From assembly GCF_938046015.1 (NCBI RefSeq), contig NZ_CALIXW010000018.1:1-41661 (forward strand): a DNA stretch of 41,661 nucleotides. Reading direction: 5' to 3'. Shown piece by piece: positions 16,437 to 24,445 of this stretch (within the stretch, counting starts at the first letter, position 1; every line of letters begins with the position of its first letter). A model generated the notes under the pieces. It was given only the letters and a program-made list of their open reading frames with translations. It did not search any database and was not told where the DNA came from. The position numbers were made by a program, and so were the translations under genes. This DNA is from an uncultured Porphyromonas sp. (lineage in GTDB: Bacteria; Bacteroidota; Bacteroidia; Bacteroidales; Porphyromonadaceae).

Positions 16437-17426
16437 TTAGAGTTCGTCCCTGAGGGTTGTGGCTACGGTCTCACCGACAGCACGGAGGGTCTCGATCGAG
16501 ATGATGTTGAGGTCATCCTGCTGGGTGTGCCAGTGTGTGCCGAAGCCCGTGGGGCGCGTAGGGTCGTAGTTGATGATGTCCACTGATGGGATGCCGAGGT
16601 GTCGGATCACGGGGATGTGGTCGTCCGTCATCGCTGAGCCGTCGGCCTGAACGAAGTAGCCGCCCCAGCCGAGCTGTGCCGCCGTCTGCCAGAGGGCCGA
16701 GAGGAGTGGACGGGCGAACTGCTTGGAGGCCGTCTCCCAGTAGAAGCGCGCCCCCTGTGCCCCGACCATGTCGAGGAGGATGCCGTAGCGTGCCGTGTAG
16801 CCCGCACGGTGCGGCTGCTTCGCCCAGTGCTGTGCGCCGAGGCACCAGCTGTCGTCATCCCCGCCGTTGCCACCGTCCTCGAGGTCGAAGAAGACAAAGT
16901 CCAGCGCCTTGCCCGAGGGCTGTAGCGCCTCCTGACGCGCAAGCTCCAGCAGCACAGCTACCCCGCTGGCGCCGTCGTCGGCACCGAGGATGGGCTGGCT
17001 CTGGGCGCTGCTGCTGGCGTCCTGATCGGCTACCTGGCGGGTATCCCAGTGCGCCATCAGCAGGAGGCGATCCTTAGCCTCGGGCTGCAGGGTGGCGATG
17101 ATGTTGGTCCCCTCAGCGGCCTTGCCGTAGTAGTCCTTACCCTCGAAGCGCTGCAGGGTCACCGTGTAGCCCCAGCTGCGTAGCTTATCCTCTATCCAGC
17201 GGGCGCAGCGCGTGTGGGCCTCGCTCCCAGGGGTGCGGGGGCCCATCTGTACCTGCGCCAGGACGTAGCTGTAGGCCGAGTCGGCCGAGAAGGGAGCGGC
17301 CTTGCGTTCGGGGCTAGGCTGGCTCTCGGTCTGCTCCTGGCTCTGTGCGCGGGAGCCGCCGCAGGCGCTGAGGCCGAGCAGGATGAGGGCGAGGCTGGAG
17401 CAGAGGAATGGCTTGAGTAGCTTCAT
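16437..17426 (-). CDS. Glutaminyl-peptide cyclotransferase (type II QC, M28-like lipoprotein)
   Basis: This 329-aa protein has a lipoprotein signal (LGLSAC, Cys22) and an M28/QC alpha/beta fold. Visible site residues are His126-Asp128 (MAHWDTR), Asp150 (LGADDGASG), Glu183 (DLEDGG), Asp269-His270 (TDDHIPV) and Trp299-His300 (THWHTQQDD). This set matches animal-type glutaminyl cyclases and the P. gingivalis enzyme PgQC. It converts N-terminal Gln (or Glu) of exported proteins to pyroglutamate, which matters in Porphyromonas because many secreted proteins expose Gln after signal cleavage (several signal peptides in this window end AQ or AQQ). An M28 aminopeptidase is the alternative, but the motif set favours QC. 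It is an operon member, with 10 nt to the next upstream gene. Confidence 0.87.
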   Translation of the reverse strand: MKLLKPFLCSSLALILLGLSACGGSRAQSQEQTESQPSPERKAAPFSADSAYSYVLAQVQMGPRTPGSEAHTRCARWIEDKLRSWGYTVTLQRFEGKDYYGKAAEGTNIIATLQPEAKDRLLLMAHWDTRQVADQDASSSAQSQPILGADDGASGVAVLLELARQEALQPSGKALDFVFFDLEDGGNGGDDDSWCLGAQHWAKQPHRAGYTARYGILLDMVGAQGARFYWETASKQFARPLLSALWQTAAQLGWGGYFVQADGSAMTDDHIPVIRHLGIPSVDIINYDPTRPTGFGTHWHTQQDDLNIISIETLRAVGETVATTLRDEL

Positions 17427-17436
17427 AGTCAGGGTG

Positions 17437-18033
17437 CTAGAATACGGAGGCCTTGTTGGGCTCGATGATGAGCTCCTCGAGGCTGCGCTTGGGTACGTGG
17501 TGGCGCCCCTCGGCGTCGCGCCAGTAGCGAGGCTCTTCGCCAGGGCGTAGCTCCTCGAGGATGGGCTCCTCGGCGGGCTTGCCTAGGGCTACGATCGCGT
17601 TGATCGAGAGGTGCTGCGGCAGGTCGTACATGCGGGCGATGTCCCCACGGCCATGCGGGGAGAAGATGCACATACCATAGCCAGCCTCCGTAGCCAGTAG
17701 GCCGAGGGCCTCGAGCTGTATGCCCTCGTCGAAGCGCGCGGCGGGCGCTAGATGCGTGTCCACTAGCTGGATGAGGTAGGCCGTAGGGCGCTCGCCCACG
17801 GCGGGACCCTCCCAGTCGGGGAGCATAGCGGCCCAGCGCATCAGGCCTGTGAGCCAATGGCACTGCTCGGGATCGGTGACGACGATGTACTTGAGGGGCT
17901 GGATGTTGCGTCCTGAGGCCGTATGGCGGATGATGTTGATCCAGCGGATGAGCTGGAGACGCTCGATGGGCTGCTGCTCGTCGAAGCGGCGGCAGGTGCG
18001 GTTGCGTCGGATGAGTGTCTCGATAGGGGACAT
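17437..18033 (-). CDS. Nitroreductase-family flavoprotein
   Basis: From ATG 18033 this is a 198-aa protein starting MSPIETLIRRNRTCRRFDE, the typical FMN-binding N-terminus of the nitroreductase family. HTASGRNIQPLKYIVV, the GIQLEALGLLATEAGYG helix and INAIVALGKPAEE are further family motifs. The same frame is open to 18219, but that extension is Pro/Ser/Arg-rich and overlaps the TatD gene, so it is rejected. The family reduces nitro compounds, quinones or flavins with NAD(P)H; the substrate here is unknown. It starts 19 nt after the TatD stop and precedes the QC gene by 10 nt. Confidence 0.87.
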   Translation of the reverse strand: MSPIETLIRRNRTCRRFDEQQPIERLQLIRWINIIRHTASGRNIQPLKYIVVTDPEQCHWLTGLMRWAAMLPDWEGPAVGERPTAYLIQLVDTHLAPAARFDEGIQLEALGLLATEAGYGMCIFSPHGRGDIARMYDLPQHLSINAIVALGKPAEEPILEELRPGEEPRYWRDAEGRHHVPKRSLEELIIEPNKASVF

Positions 18034-18052
18034 AGCTATAGGGGTGTAGTGA

Positions 18053-18826
18053 TTAGTCTTGGGGCAGGGCGAAGAGGCGGCGGGCATTGGCCGCCGTTGC
18101 CTCGACGAGGCGCTCCTCGGGGATGCCGTAGCAGTCCGCCAGGTAGCTGGCCGTATAGGGGAGGTAGCTGGGCTCGTTGCGCCGTCCGCGCTTGGGCACG
18201 GGCGCCAGATAGGGGGCATCGGTCTCGATGAGGAGGCGCTCCAGCGGGATGCGGGTGATGTAGTCGCGTAGGTTGCTATTCTTGAAGGTCACCACGCCAT
18301 TGATCCCGACGTAGAAGCCTTCGAAGCTCAGCGCCTCCACCAGCTCCTCCTCCGTGCCTGTGAAGCTGTGGAAGACTCCGCGCAGCCCAGGTAGGGCGAG
18401 CTGGCGCAGCAGGGCGAAGGCGTCAGCGAAGGCCTCACGGATATGTAGGATCACGGGGAGCCCGCGCTGGTGGGCCCAGCCGAGCTGCGTGGCGAAGGCC
18501 TCCAGCTGCTGCTCCCTGTAGCTCGTGTCCCAGTGGTAGTCTAGCCCGATCTCCCCGAGGGCTACGATGGGGTAGCTGTCGAGTCGCTCCTCTACGTAGG
18601 CTAGCTCACGCAGGTAGTCCTCTCCCACAGAGGTGGGGTGTAGGCCTGCTGTAGGGTAGAGGAAGTCGGGGTAGCGCTGGCAGAGCGCCCAGAGACGCTC
18701 CCAGCTGGAGGAGTCCACGGCGGGCAGCACCATCTGCTCGATGCCTGCCGTGCGGGCACGCTCCAGCATGGCCTCTAGATCCTCGGCGAAGTCCTCCGAA
18801 TAGACATGGGTATGGCTATCGATCAT
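18053..18826 (-). CDS. tatD: TatD-family metal-dependent hydrolase (DNase)
   Basis: This 257-aa protein has the complete set of TatD metal ligands: His5 and His7 (IDSHTHV), Glu92 (GEIGLDYHW), His128 (ILHIREAF), His153 (FHSFTG) and Asp203 (ETDAPYLAP). Length matches TatD/YcfH homologues. Family members are 3'-5' exonucleases/deoxyribonucleases linked to DNA repair and degradation. It is the second gene of the operon, 9 nt after the polyprenyl synthase gene. Which TatD paralogue (TatD, YcfH, YjjV) cannot be settled from this sequence. Confidence 0.9.
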   Translation of the reverse strand: MIDSHTHVYSEDFAEDLEAMLERARTAGIEQMVLPAVDSSSWERLWALCQRYPDFLYPTAGLHPTSVGEDYLRELAYVEERLDSYPIVALGEIGLDYHWDTSYREQQLEAFATQLGWAHQRGLPVILHIREAFADAFALLRQLALPGLRGVFHSFTGTEEELVEALSFEGFYVGINGVVTFKNSNLRDYITRIPLERLLIETDAPYLAPVPKRGRRNEPSYLPYTASYLADCYGIPEERLVEATAANARRLFALPQD

Positions 18827-18835
18827 AGGGGCTGG

Positions 18836-19852
18836 CTAGTGTGTACGTCCCGAGAGGCTGTCGAAGAGCAGACGCAGCGGGCCGAGGCGATCGGGCGTCA
18901 GCGTGGGGACACTCGTGCTGAGCTTCTCGAGATCGCTGTAGGCCGCCTGGCTCAGGCGTGCTACCTCGCCCTCAGCATAGGCGCGTACCTCTGCGGCGTC
19001 GTAGAGGGCGCGTACCTCTGCTATGCGTCCCTTGCGCTCCTCGGGGCTGAGGCCGAGCAGGCGCTGGAGCTCCTCACGCTGGGCGCCCTGGAGCTGCTCC
19101 TGCGTGTAGAGCAGCAGGAGCGTCTTCTTGGCATTGACGATGTCGCCGCCTATAGGCTTGCCGAAGGTCGCCTCATCGCCGTAGACGTCCAGCAGGTCAT
19201 CCTGTATCTGGAAGGCCAGACCCAGCTCGACGCCGATGCGGTAGAGGCGCTCGGCGGCCTCGCTGCTGGCGCCGCCTAGGAGGGCGCCGATCTGGAGCGA
19301 GGCGCCCAGGAGGACGGAGGTCTTCAGCCGGATCATCTCGAGGTACTCCGCCACGGCCACATCACTACGGTGCTCGAAGTCCATGTCCAGCTGCTGCCCC
19401 ACGCACACCTCTAGCGCCATGCGGCTGAAGAGTGCGAAGAGCTCGGGCTGCAGGGACTTCGCCTCGAGCTCGCCGAGTGCGGCGTAGGCCTCGATGCACA
19501 TCGCATCGCCCGAGAGGATAGCGGTATTGTCATCCCACTTGCGGTAGACGGTCTCCTGACCGCGGCGCAGGGGCGAGCGGTCCATCAGGTCGTCGTGCAG
19601 GAGGGTGAAGTTGTGGAAGATCTCCAGCGCCGCCGCTGCGGGGAGCCCCTCGTGCCAGCGCTCGGGGGCGAAGGCATAGGCTGCTGCGAGGCAGAGCATG
19701 GGGCGGATGCGCTTGCCGCCGAGCTGGAGCGTGTATTCGATGGGGGCGAAGAGGCCCTGGGGCTGGCGCTCAGCGAAGCCTCGTGTCTTGAGGCTGGTGC
19801 GCACGGCTGCCTGGAGCTCCTGTAGTATCTTCTTGTCTTGGGCTGTAGCCAT
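18836..19852 (-). CDS. Polyprenyl (isoprenyl) diphosphate synthase
   Basis: This 338-aa trans-prenyltransferase has both Asp-rich motifs, DDLMD at residues 87-91 and DDLLD at 218-222. GGKRIRP (45-51) binds IPP, and GKPIGGDIVNAKKT follows the second motif. It condenses IPP with an allylic diphosphate. The short first motif without a two-residue insertion and Phe82 five residues before it do not fix product length by eye, so farnesyl-, geranylgeranyl- or a longer chain is possible. It is the first gene of a six-gene operon that runs to the GH92 gene with gaps of 9-20 nt. Supply of isoprenoids for quinones or undecaprenyl carriers is the general role. Confidence 0.9.
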   Translation of the reverse strand: MATAQDKKILQELQAAVRTSLKTRGFAERQPQGLFAPIEYTLQLGGKRIRPMLCLAAAYAFAPERWHEGLPAAAALEIFHNFTLLHDDLMDRSPLRRGQETVYRKWDDNTAILSGDAMCIEAYAALGELEAKSLQPELFALFSRMALEVCVGQQLDMDFEHRSDVAVAEYLEMIRLKTSVLLGASLQIGALLGGASSEAAERLYRIGVELGLAFQIQDDLLDVYGDEATFGKPIGGDIVNAKKTLLLLYTQEQLQGAQREELQRLLGLSPEERKGRIAEVRALYDAAEVRAYAEGEVARLSQAAYSDLEKLSTSVPTLTPDRLGPLRLLFDSLSGRTH

Positions 19853-19950
19853 CGTGTGGGATGCTTAGAGGGCGTAGCCTCGGCAGCGCCTTCCTAAAGA
19901 AAAGGGGGGGCGGAAGGGACTGCCTACGGCTACATCATATATAGTATGGA

Positions 19951-19958
19951 CAAAGATA
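19951..19958 (-). promoter_or_regulatory. -7 box (TATCTTTG) of the six-gene operon
   Basis: Minus-strand TATCTTTG, about 98 nt before the polyprenyl synthase start. The -33 element is not clear. Confidence 0.45.
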
Positions 19959-19996
19959 CGATATCTAAGCAAGACGGCAGGGAGCGGACCTAAGCA

Positions 19997-20031
19997 AGGA
20001 GCGCATCGTAGTCGTACTACGATGCGCTCCT
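19997..20031 (-). terminator. Terminator hairpin after tRNA-Asp
   Basis: Perfect 16-bp arms AGGAGCGCATCGTAGT (19997-20012) and ACTACGATGCGCTCCT (20016-20031) with a 3-nt loop, 10 nt past the tRNA-Asp 3' end. Confidence 0.8.
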
Positions 20032-20041
20032 CTAGGCTTGG

Positions 20042-20115
20042 CGGTATGGACGGGACTCGAACCCGCGACCCCCTGCGTGACAGGCAGGTATTCTAACCAG
20101 CTGAACTACCACACC
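20042..20115 (-). tRNA. tRNA-Asp (anticodon GTC)
   Basis: Full cloverleaf on the minus strand: acceptor GGTGTGG/CCATACC (one G-U), anticodon loop CTGTCAC with GTC, and T-arm CGGGTTCGAGTCCCG. The discriminator is G, followed by CC but no encoded CCA. Confidence 0.96.
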
Positions 20116-20426
20116 AGCTCTGTTTGCTCTGCAAAGGTAGACAAAATAATGATACGCTCCAAATTCGTCCGAGGCCTCCGCTGCTAAGCGCTTCGCCCTG
20201 AGGCTGCGGGCGCTGAGGCGGCCTGCTCCGAGCTGCCTCAGCTTGGCCCTCGGAGGCTGAGCGGACCGAGCTCTACAGAGACAGCGAGGCTCGGGGGATA
20301 GAGGCTGCGTGGTGAGCTACGAGCGCTGCGTCCGAGCTGCGATCTAAGGAGGCCAGCGCCCCGAGCCCAGGGGAAGGGCTCCGCAAGCTAAGGGGGGCAG
20401 CGCTGCGGGCTAAGGGGCGCCCAGCA
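20116..20426. other. GC-rich intergenic DNA without a gene
   Basis: No ORF with family-like sequence and no RNA gene is seen. CTAAGGGG occurs at about 20388 and 20410, again 22 bp apart, next to array C. Confidence 0.5.
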
Positions 20427-20514
20427 AAGTAATATAAGAATGCGCGCTAACTGACGCCAGTCAGCGCGCTGAGGGATAAGGGGGAGGACGAAAAGTAATA
20501 TAAGAAATCCCGCT
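20427..20514. repeat. 22-bp-period array C (mixed units)
   Basis: Units start at 20427, 20449, 20471 and 20493. The first and last have the array A core (AAGTAATATAAGAA). The second, read from 20448 (TAACTGACGCCAGTCAGCG), matches the array B/D core at most positions. It is therefore a hybrid linking the two unit types in one phase. Confidence 0.8.
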
Positions 20515-20806
20515 GCCCCCTGGCTCGGACTGTGCTGCGAGCCTGCTCGGGCGCTCGGGAGGGATCGCTCGGGGGCTGGGACGGCTGAGCTCGGGGCGTC
20601 GCGGGGAGCGCATCGGGCGGCTTGCTTGCTTTAGGGCGGGGCGCGCTGCGTCCTCGGGGTACGAAGGTCTCGGCGCTGTGGGGTAGGGCGTGCGCCCTGG
20701 GCGCAGATGATGCTCTAGAGCGTGGGTGTGTGGCGGCTTATCTCCCTTATGGAGAGGTGGCTAGCTGACGGGGAAGGCCGTCCAGCTACGGCAGTGTGTG
20801 CGGGGA
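20515..20806. other. GC-rich intergenic DNA, nothing recognised
   Basis: No credible ORF, RNA gene or clear repeat is seen between array C and the tRNA-Asn promoter. Confidence 0.4.
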
Positions 20807-20838
20807 TTTGCGCATTTCGCAAGTTTGTATTACCTTTG
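20807..20838 (+). promoter_or_regulatory. Promoter of tRNA-Asn
   Basis: TTTG (20807-20810), exactly 20 nt, then TACCTTTG (20831-20838): a consensus Bacteroidota housekeeping promoter, 25 nt before the tRNA. Confidence 0.85.
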
Positions 20839-20863
20839 CAGTGCAAACGAAAGGATGCAACAC

Positions 20864-20937
20864 TCTTCCTTAGCTCAGTTGGTTAGAGCATCTGACTGTT
20901 AATCAGAGGGTCCTTGGTTCAAGCCCAAGAGGAAGAG
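20864..20937 (+). tRNA. tRNA-Asn (anticodon GTT)
   Basis: Cloverleaf with acceptor TCTTCCT/AGGAAGA, D-arm GCTCAGTTGGTTAGAGC, anticodon stem TCTGA/TCAGA with loop CTGTTAA, and T-arm CTTGGTTCAAGCCCAAG. The discriminator is G and CCA is not encoded. Confidence 0.96.
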
Positions 20938-20943
20938 CAAAGC

Positions 20944-20981
20944 GAAGCGCTCCGCAATCACTGGTGATTGCGGAGCGCTTC
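20944..20981 (+). terminator. Terminator hairpin after tRNA-Asn
   Basis: Perfect 17-bp stem, GAAGCGCTCCGCAATCA (20944-20960) with TGATTGCGGAGCGCTTC (20965-20981), loop CTGG, followed by CTTTAT. Confidence 0.85.
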
Positions 20982-21047
20982 CTTTATATCCCTAGCCTTC
21001 ATCCTGGGGCGACTTGAGATAGCCTCCCCACGGGCTAGGGAAAAAGC

Positions 21048-21098
21048 GATCGCCCCACAGCGAGCAGCCCGAGACGAGTGCTGCGCTGTGGGGCGATC
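21048..21098 (-). terminator. Terminator of the SusC/SusD operon
   Basis: Perfect 15-bp arms GATCGCCCCACAGCG (21048-21062) and CGCTGTGGGGCGATC (21084-21098). On the minus strand the stem is followed by GCTTTTTCCC, a U-tract, so it ends minus-strand transcription from the operon. Confidence 0.8.
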
Positions 21099-21156
21099 TT
21101 GCTAGGAAGGCTCTGGCGGGTAGTGCCAGATGGCCCTGTCCTCTTAGGGAGAGGAG

Positions 21157-22218
21157 CTAGGACTTCTTGCTCAGCTTGGGCTGGATGTACATCTGCTCGA
21201 TGCCGAGGTAGGTACCCTGCGTCAGGCGGTTGGAGCTGGAGCGGACGAAGCCATAGGAGGCCCAGGTCTGCTCACTGGCGATCTTGAACTTCTCGGCGAA
21301 GACGAGCTTACCCTCACGCGTGATGGAGATGAGGACGGGCTCGCGGGTACCGAGGATCATGTTCTTGTGCTCGTTGGTGAAGTCATCAGCCGCGAGGACG
21401 GTGACGATGTACACGGGCTTGGCGCCTGTGGTGACCGTCTTGACGACCTTACCGTTCAGCAGCTCCAGCGCTCTGCCTGGGGTGAAGCTAGCCTCCCAGG
21501 TGTAGGTGCCGTCGACGATGACGCTGGCCTGGGTCTTCGTCACCTCCTTGATCACGAGGGTAGAGGTGAAGGGTACCATAGCGCCAGCCTCATTGAGGGT
21601 GAGCGCCCTCTGGGTGTAGGTGCCAGCGATGTCGGCTAGCGAGGCCTGCGTGACCTCCAGCGAGTCGATGTGCCCTGCTCCCTTGGCGATGATCCAGCCC
21701 GTGCGAGGGGTCTTCGTCGTATTGGCCGCAGCCTCGATGTGCAGCTGCTTGCCGCTCGTGGAGACCTTGATCCAGTCGGCAGAGGCCGTATAGGTGACCT
21801 GGACGTTGGAGGCGACCTTGATGGTCTTGTCGATCGCTTCGTCACCGCCTACCATGGCCTGCTCCTTGGGCAGCCCGAAGATGATGCCCTCCTGCATGAT
21901 GTTCAGGGCGATGGAGTCCCCCTTGCTATCCTTGACGACGAGCTGCGTATTGCGTGACTCGAGCTGGTTATTGCTCGTGGTGCTGAGGGTGATCGTGGAG
22001 CCCTGGACGGCGACCTTGAGCCAGGAGTCACGGCTGTAGACCGTGGCGGGAGCCTGATCCAGGCGCACCGTCGAGCTACCTGCCTCCACGGGGAGGTAGG
22101 TCTTAGCCTCGAGGATGCTGAAGGGGGCCTCGGTCGTGGAGGGAGCAGGCTCGTCGCTCTTGCAGGCCGCTAGCAGTGCGGCCAGCCCGAGGAAGGGGAT
22201 GAGGCGTGTCTTATTCAT
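21157..22218 (-). CDS. BACON-like domain lipoprotein
   Basis: From ATG 22218 this is a 353-aa lipoprotein (LAALLAAC, Cys19); an ATG at 22239 is also in frame. Two beta-sandwich repeats follow with the BACON pattern of a Trp/Leu core and a terminal 'V-x-Q-x' strand: the first ends LNIMQEG, and the second carries ASADWIKVS and ends SLEVTQAS. The last 170 residues form a further beta-rich domain that I do not recognise. BACON domains are common in Bacteroidota surface proteins and often bind carbohydrate or mucin, or act as spacers. It is the last gene of the SusC operon, 42 nt after the DUF4302 gene. The likely role is an accessory surface lipoprotein of the import system. Confidence 0.65.
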   Translation of the reverse strand: MNKTRLIPFLGLAALLAACKSDEPAPSTTEAPFSILEAKTYLPVEAGSSTVRLDQAPATVYSRDSWLKVAVQGSTITLSTTSNNQLESRNTQLVVKDSKGDSIALNIMQEGIIFGLPKEQAMVGGDEAIDKTIKVASNVQVTYTASADWIKVSTSGKQLHIEAAANTTKTPRTGWIIAKGAGHIDSLEVTQASLADIAGTYTQRALTLNEAGAMVPFTSTLVIKEVTKTQASVIVDGTYTWEASFTPGRALELLNGKVVKTVTTGAKPVYIVTVLAADDFTNEHKNMILGTREPVLISITREGKLVFAEKFKIASEQTWASYGFVRSSSNRLTQGTYLGIEQMYIQPKLSKKS

Positions 22219-22260
22219 ATACTTCTTAGTTCTAACCATGAGATGAATGTAGGTCAGCCT

Positions 22261-23550
22261 TTAGTTGCTCTTCTTGAGGAACTGGATATTCTCCATCGCG
22301 ATGGGGAAGACGTAGTTGCCGTTCTTGTCCACCACGGGCTTGAGATCCTCACCGTAGGCGACGCCGAAGAAGGAGTCTACCTTACCATCGGCCATCTCAC
22401 TGCCCTTGGCGATGGCCTGCTGCTGGTCTTCGTCCCAGGTGAAGGTGATGCTGTGGTCGGTGGAGAGGAGCTTGCGCCCATCGGCTAGCGAGATGGGGAT
22501 GAGGACGACACCACCAGCGTACTTATTCGTCGGGTCGTGTAGCGGCTGACCGACGAAGGTGATCGTACCCGTAGCGGGATCGTAGGGGAGGATGAGCTTG
22601 TAGTCGACGCCACGGAAGTTGAGCGTACCCTTGAGCGTATTGGCCTTGTCGCCCGCCTCGAGGGTGAGGGTGGTGGGCTTACGCCAGCCACGGATCGGAT
22701 TGTGACGCATCGTCCAGGTGCCGTACCAGAAGTCGATCGGCTTGTGGCTCTTGGGGATGAAGAGCTGGATCGTCAGTCCGCCCGAGGTGAAGCGCTTCTT
22801 CTCGCTGTCCCAGGTGAAGCTCTGGTAGCTCTTACCCCCGAGGACGAGGGGACGCTGGAGCGTGATGCCCTTCTCGTGGAAGGTGAAGGCGATGTCGTAG
22901 CTCTTACCCTCCAGCGTCGCCGTGAGGTGACGGCTGGTGGTATTGATCTCGCCCTGCGCTAGAGGCTTACCGTCGAGGATGAAGTCATAGGTATTGGCTG
23001 TCATCTCCTCACGGACGGAGAGCATCCCGAGGAGGAGCTCCTCGAAGCTGCTCTTCTCCGGCAGGCGCGTCAGCAGCATCTCATTGCCCCACTTCTTCCC
23101 CACCAGGCGTATGCTGTCGGTGGAGGTAGAGAGGATGGCGAACTCATAGTCGCCCTGTATTCCCTCGGGGTGCCCGAGCGAGGCCGAGGCCAGCGGATGG
23201 AGCACGGCGTTGAAGGTGGGGAAGGTGAGCACAGGGCCCTGGTCCTTGACGATGGCGTACTCCGTCGTGGAGGCCAGCTCGGGGTCGCCATTGTCGCCCA
23301 TGATGGTCACGTGCCCGCTAGCGAACTTCATCAGGAGCGTGAAGCCTGGTCCCGAGTAGTCGCGCCCAGCATAGTACTGCAGGCGCCAGCCCCCAGGGGA
23401 GGACTCCAATAGTTCGCGGTCCTTGGTGACGAGCTCGTCAATGCGGGCGGCAGCAGAGCGGTCGAAGATCTCCTTGCTGTCCTTGAGACAGGAGGGCAGC
23501 AGCAGGAGCGCCAGCAGCCCGAGGAGCGTATAGAGAGATTTCTTGTGCAT
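22261..23550 (-). CDS. DUF4302-family lipoprotein
   Basis: This 429-aa lipoprotein (LLLLPSC, Cys21) opens with KEIFDRSAAARIDELV and continues SSPGGWRLQYYAGRDYSGPGFTLLMKF, the typical DUF4302 start. The rest is beta-rich, with KWGNEMLLTRLP and YGTWTMRHNPIRGW. The family has no assigned biochemical function but is repeatedly found with SusC/SusD pairs and the HExxH lipoprotein, as here. It is separated by 2 nt from the metallohydrolase gene upstream, implying close translation. A surface ligand-binding role is inferred from context. Confidence 0.8.
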   Translation of the reverse strand: MHKKSLYTLLGLLALLLLPSCLKDSKEIFDRSAAARIDELVTKDRELLESSPGGWRLQYYAGRDYSGPGFTLLMKFASGHVTIMGDNGDPELASTTEYAIVKDQGPVLTFPTFNAVLHPLASASLGHPEGIQGDYEFAILSTSTDSIRLVGKKWGNEMLLTRLPEKSSFEELLLGMLSVREEMTANTYDFILDGKPLAQGEINTTSRHLTATLEGKSYDIAFTFHEKGITLQRPLVLGGKSYQSFTWDSEKKRFTSGGLTIQLFIPKSHKPIDFWYGTWTMRHNPIRGWRKPTTLTLEAGDKANTLKGTLNFRGVDYKLILPYDPATGTITFVGQPLHDPTNKYAGGVVLIPISLADGRKLLSTDHSITFTWDEDQQQAIAKGSEMADGKVDSFFGVAYGEDLKPVVDKNGNYVFPIAMENIQFLKKSN

Positions 23551-23552
23551 AG

Positions 23553-24434
23553 CTAGTTCAGTTTGTTGAGCTCAAGGGAGGAGATTTGGCTACCTCGGCG
23601 CAGGACGACATCGCGCAGCTCATCGAGGTCGAGGCCCCAGCTGCTCAGGGTGTAGTCCTTGACCAGGGCGAGCTTCTGCGTGATGAGTGCTGCCCCGTGC
23701 GTCCCTGCATCCGAGAGGGCCTTGGCCCAGCGCTGCGGTGTGTAGGTGACGTAGTTGGAGAGCATCTCGGCGAAGTCCTCAGCCGGATCCTGCATGGCGT
23801 AGGGGGTGATGAAGCCCGCACGCAGAGCGTTGCGGTCCGTCGTGTTGATCCAGTCGCCACTGACGTAGCCGGACTTGGTGACCTGCTCGAAGGAGGTGTT
23901 GTAGGGCTTCTTCTGATTGAGGATGTGGGTGAACTCGTGGTGCATCGTGTGGAAGTAGTAGAGCGTCATCTCCTCATAGTCGCTGAGCGTCTCATTGCTC
24001 AGGGAGTTGACCTTCCCCAGGATGACCTTGTAGCCCCCGTCGGCGCTCCCGATGACCTCGGTGCGCTGGCGCGTGTAGCCTGGCGTACCGATGGCCACCA
24101 GCAGGCGAGGCGCATTGCGCTGCATGAACTCAGGGCCGAGGACCTCGGCGTAGGCATCGAACCACAGATACTTGGTGATGATGGCGAGCTTCGCCGTCTT
24201 GGCCGAGTCTGCGGGGATGAAGTGGTAGCTGAGGTCGGTCTCAGCATCCTCGAGCTTGTACTTGAATCGTATGTTGTAGGGGATACGATAGTTCTTCTCC
24301 AGCCACTGCTCGAAGGCATTCTTGGCCTCGGGCTGTATAGGGAAGATCGTCGGATCGTTGGGCTTGTCCTCCGAGCAGGCAGCTACACCGAGCAGCAGAC
24401 CTAGAGCGAGGAGTCCTTGATATAGATACTTCAT
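23553..24434 (-). CDS. Substrate import-associated zinc metallohydrolase lipoprotein
   Basis: This 293-aa lipoprotein (LLLGVAAC, Cys20) has a zincin motif HEFTH at 166-170 within YYFHTMHHEFTHILNQ. A candidate third ligand lies in AEDFAEMLSNYV (about 218-229). This layout is that of the HExxH lipoproteins encoded beside TonB-linked SusC/SusD pairs in Bacteroidota. By family context it would cleave the bound nutrient, probably a peptide or protein, at the cell surface before import. It lies 11 nt after the SusD gene. The substrate cannot be read from the sequence. Confidence 0.87.
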   Translation of the reverse strand: MKYLYQGLLALGLLLGVAACSEDKPNDPTIFPIQPEAKNAFEQWLEKNYRIPYNIRFKYKLEDAETDLSYHFIPADSAKTAKLAIITKYLWFDAYAEVLGPEFMQRNAPRLLVAIGTPGYTRQRTEVIGSADGGYKVILGKVNSLSNETLSDYEEMTLYYFHTMHHEFTHILNQKKPYNTSFEQVTKSGYVSGDWINTTDRNALRAGFITPYAMQDPAEDFAEMLSNYVTYTPQRWAKALSDAGTHGAALITQKLALVKDYTLSSWGLDLDELRDVVLRRGSQISSLELNKLN

Positions 24435-24445
24435 AGGGCAGTAGC

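Noticed and set aside
18034..18219. Upstream extension of the nitroreductase frame
   Set aside because: It is Pro/Ser/Arg-rich sequence overlapping TatD; family homology starts at MSPIETL.
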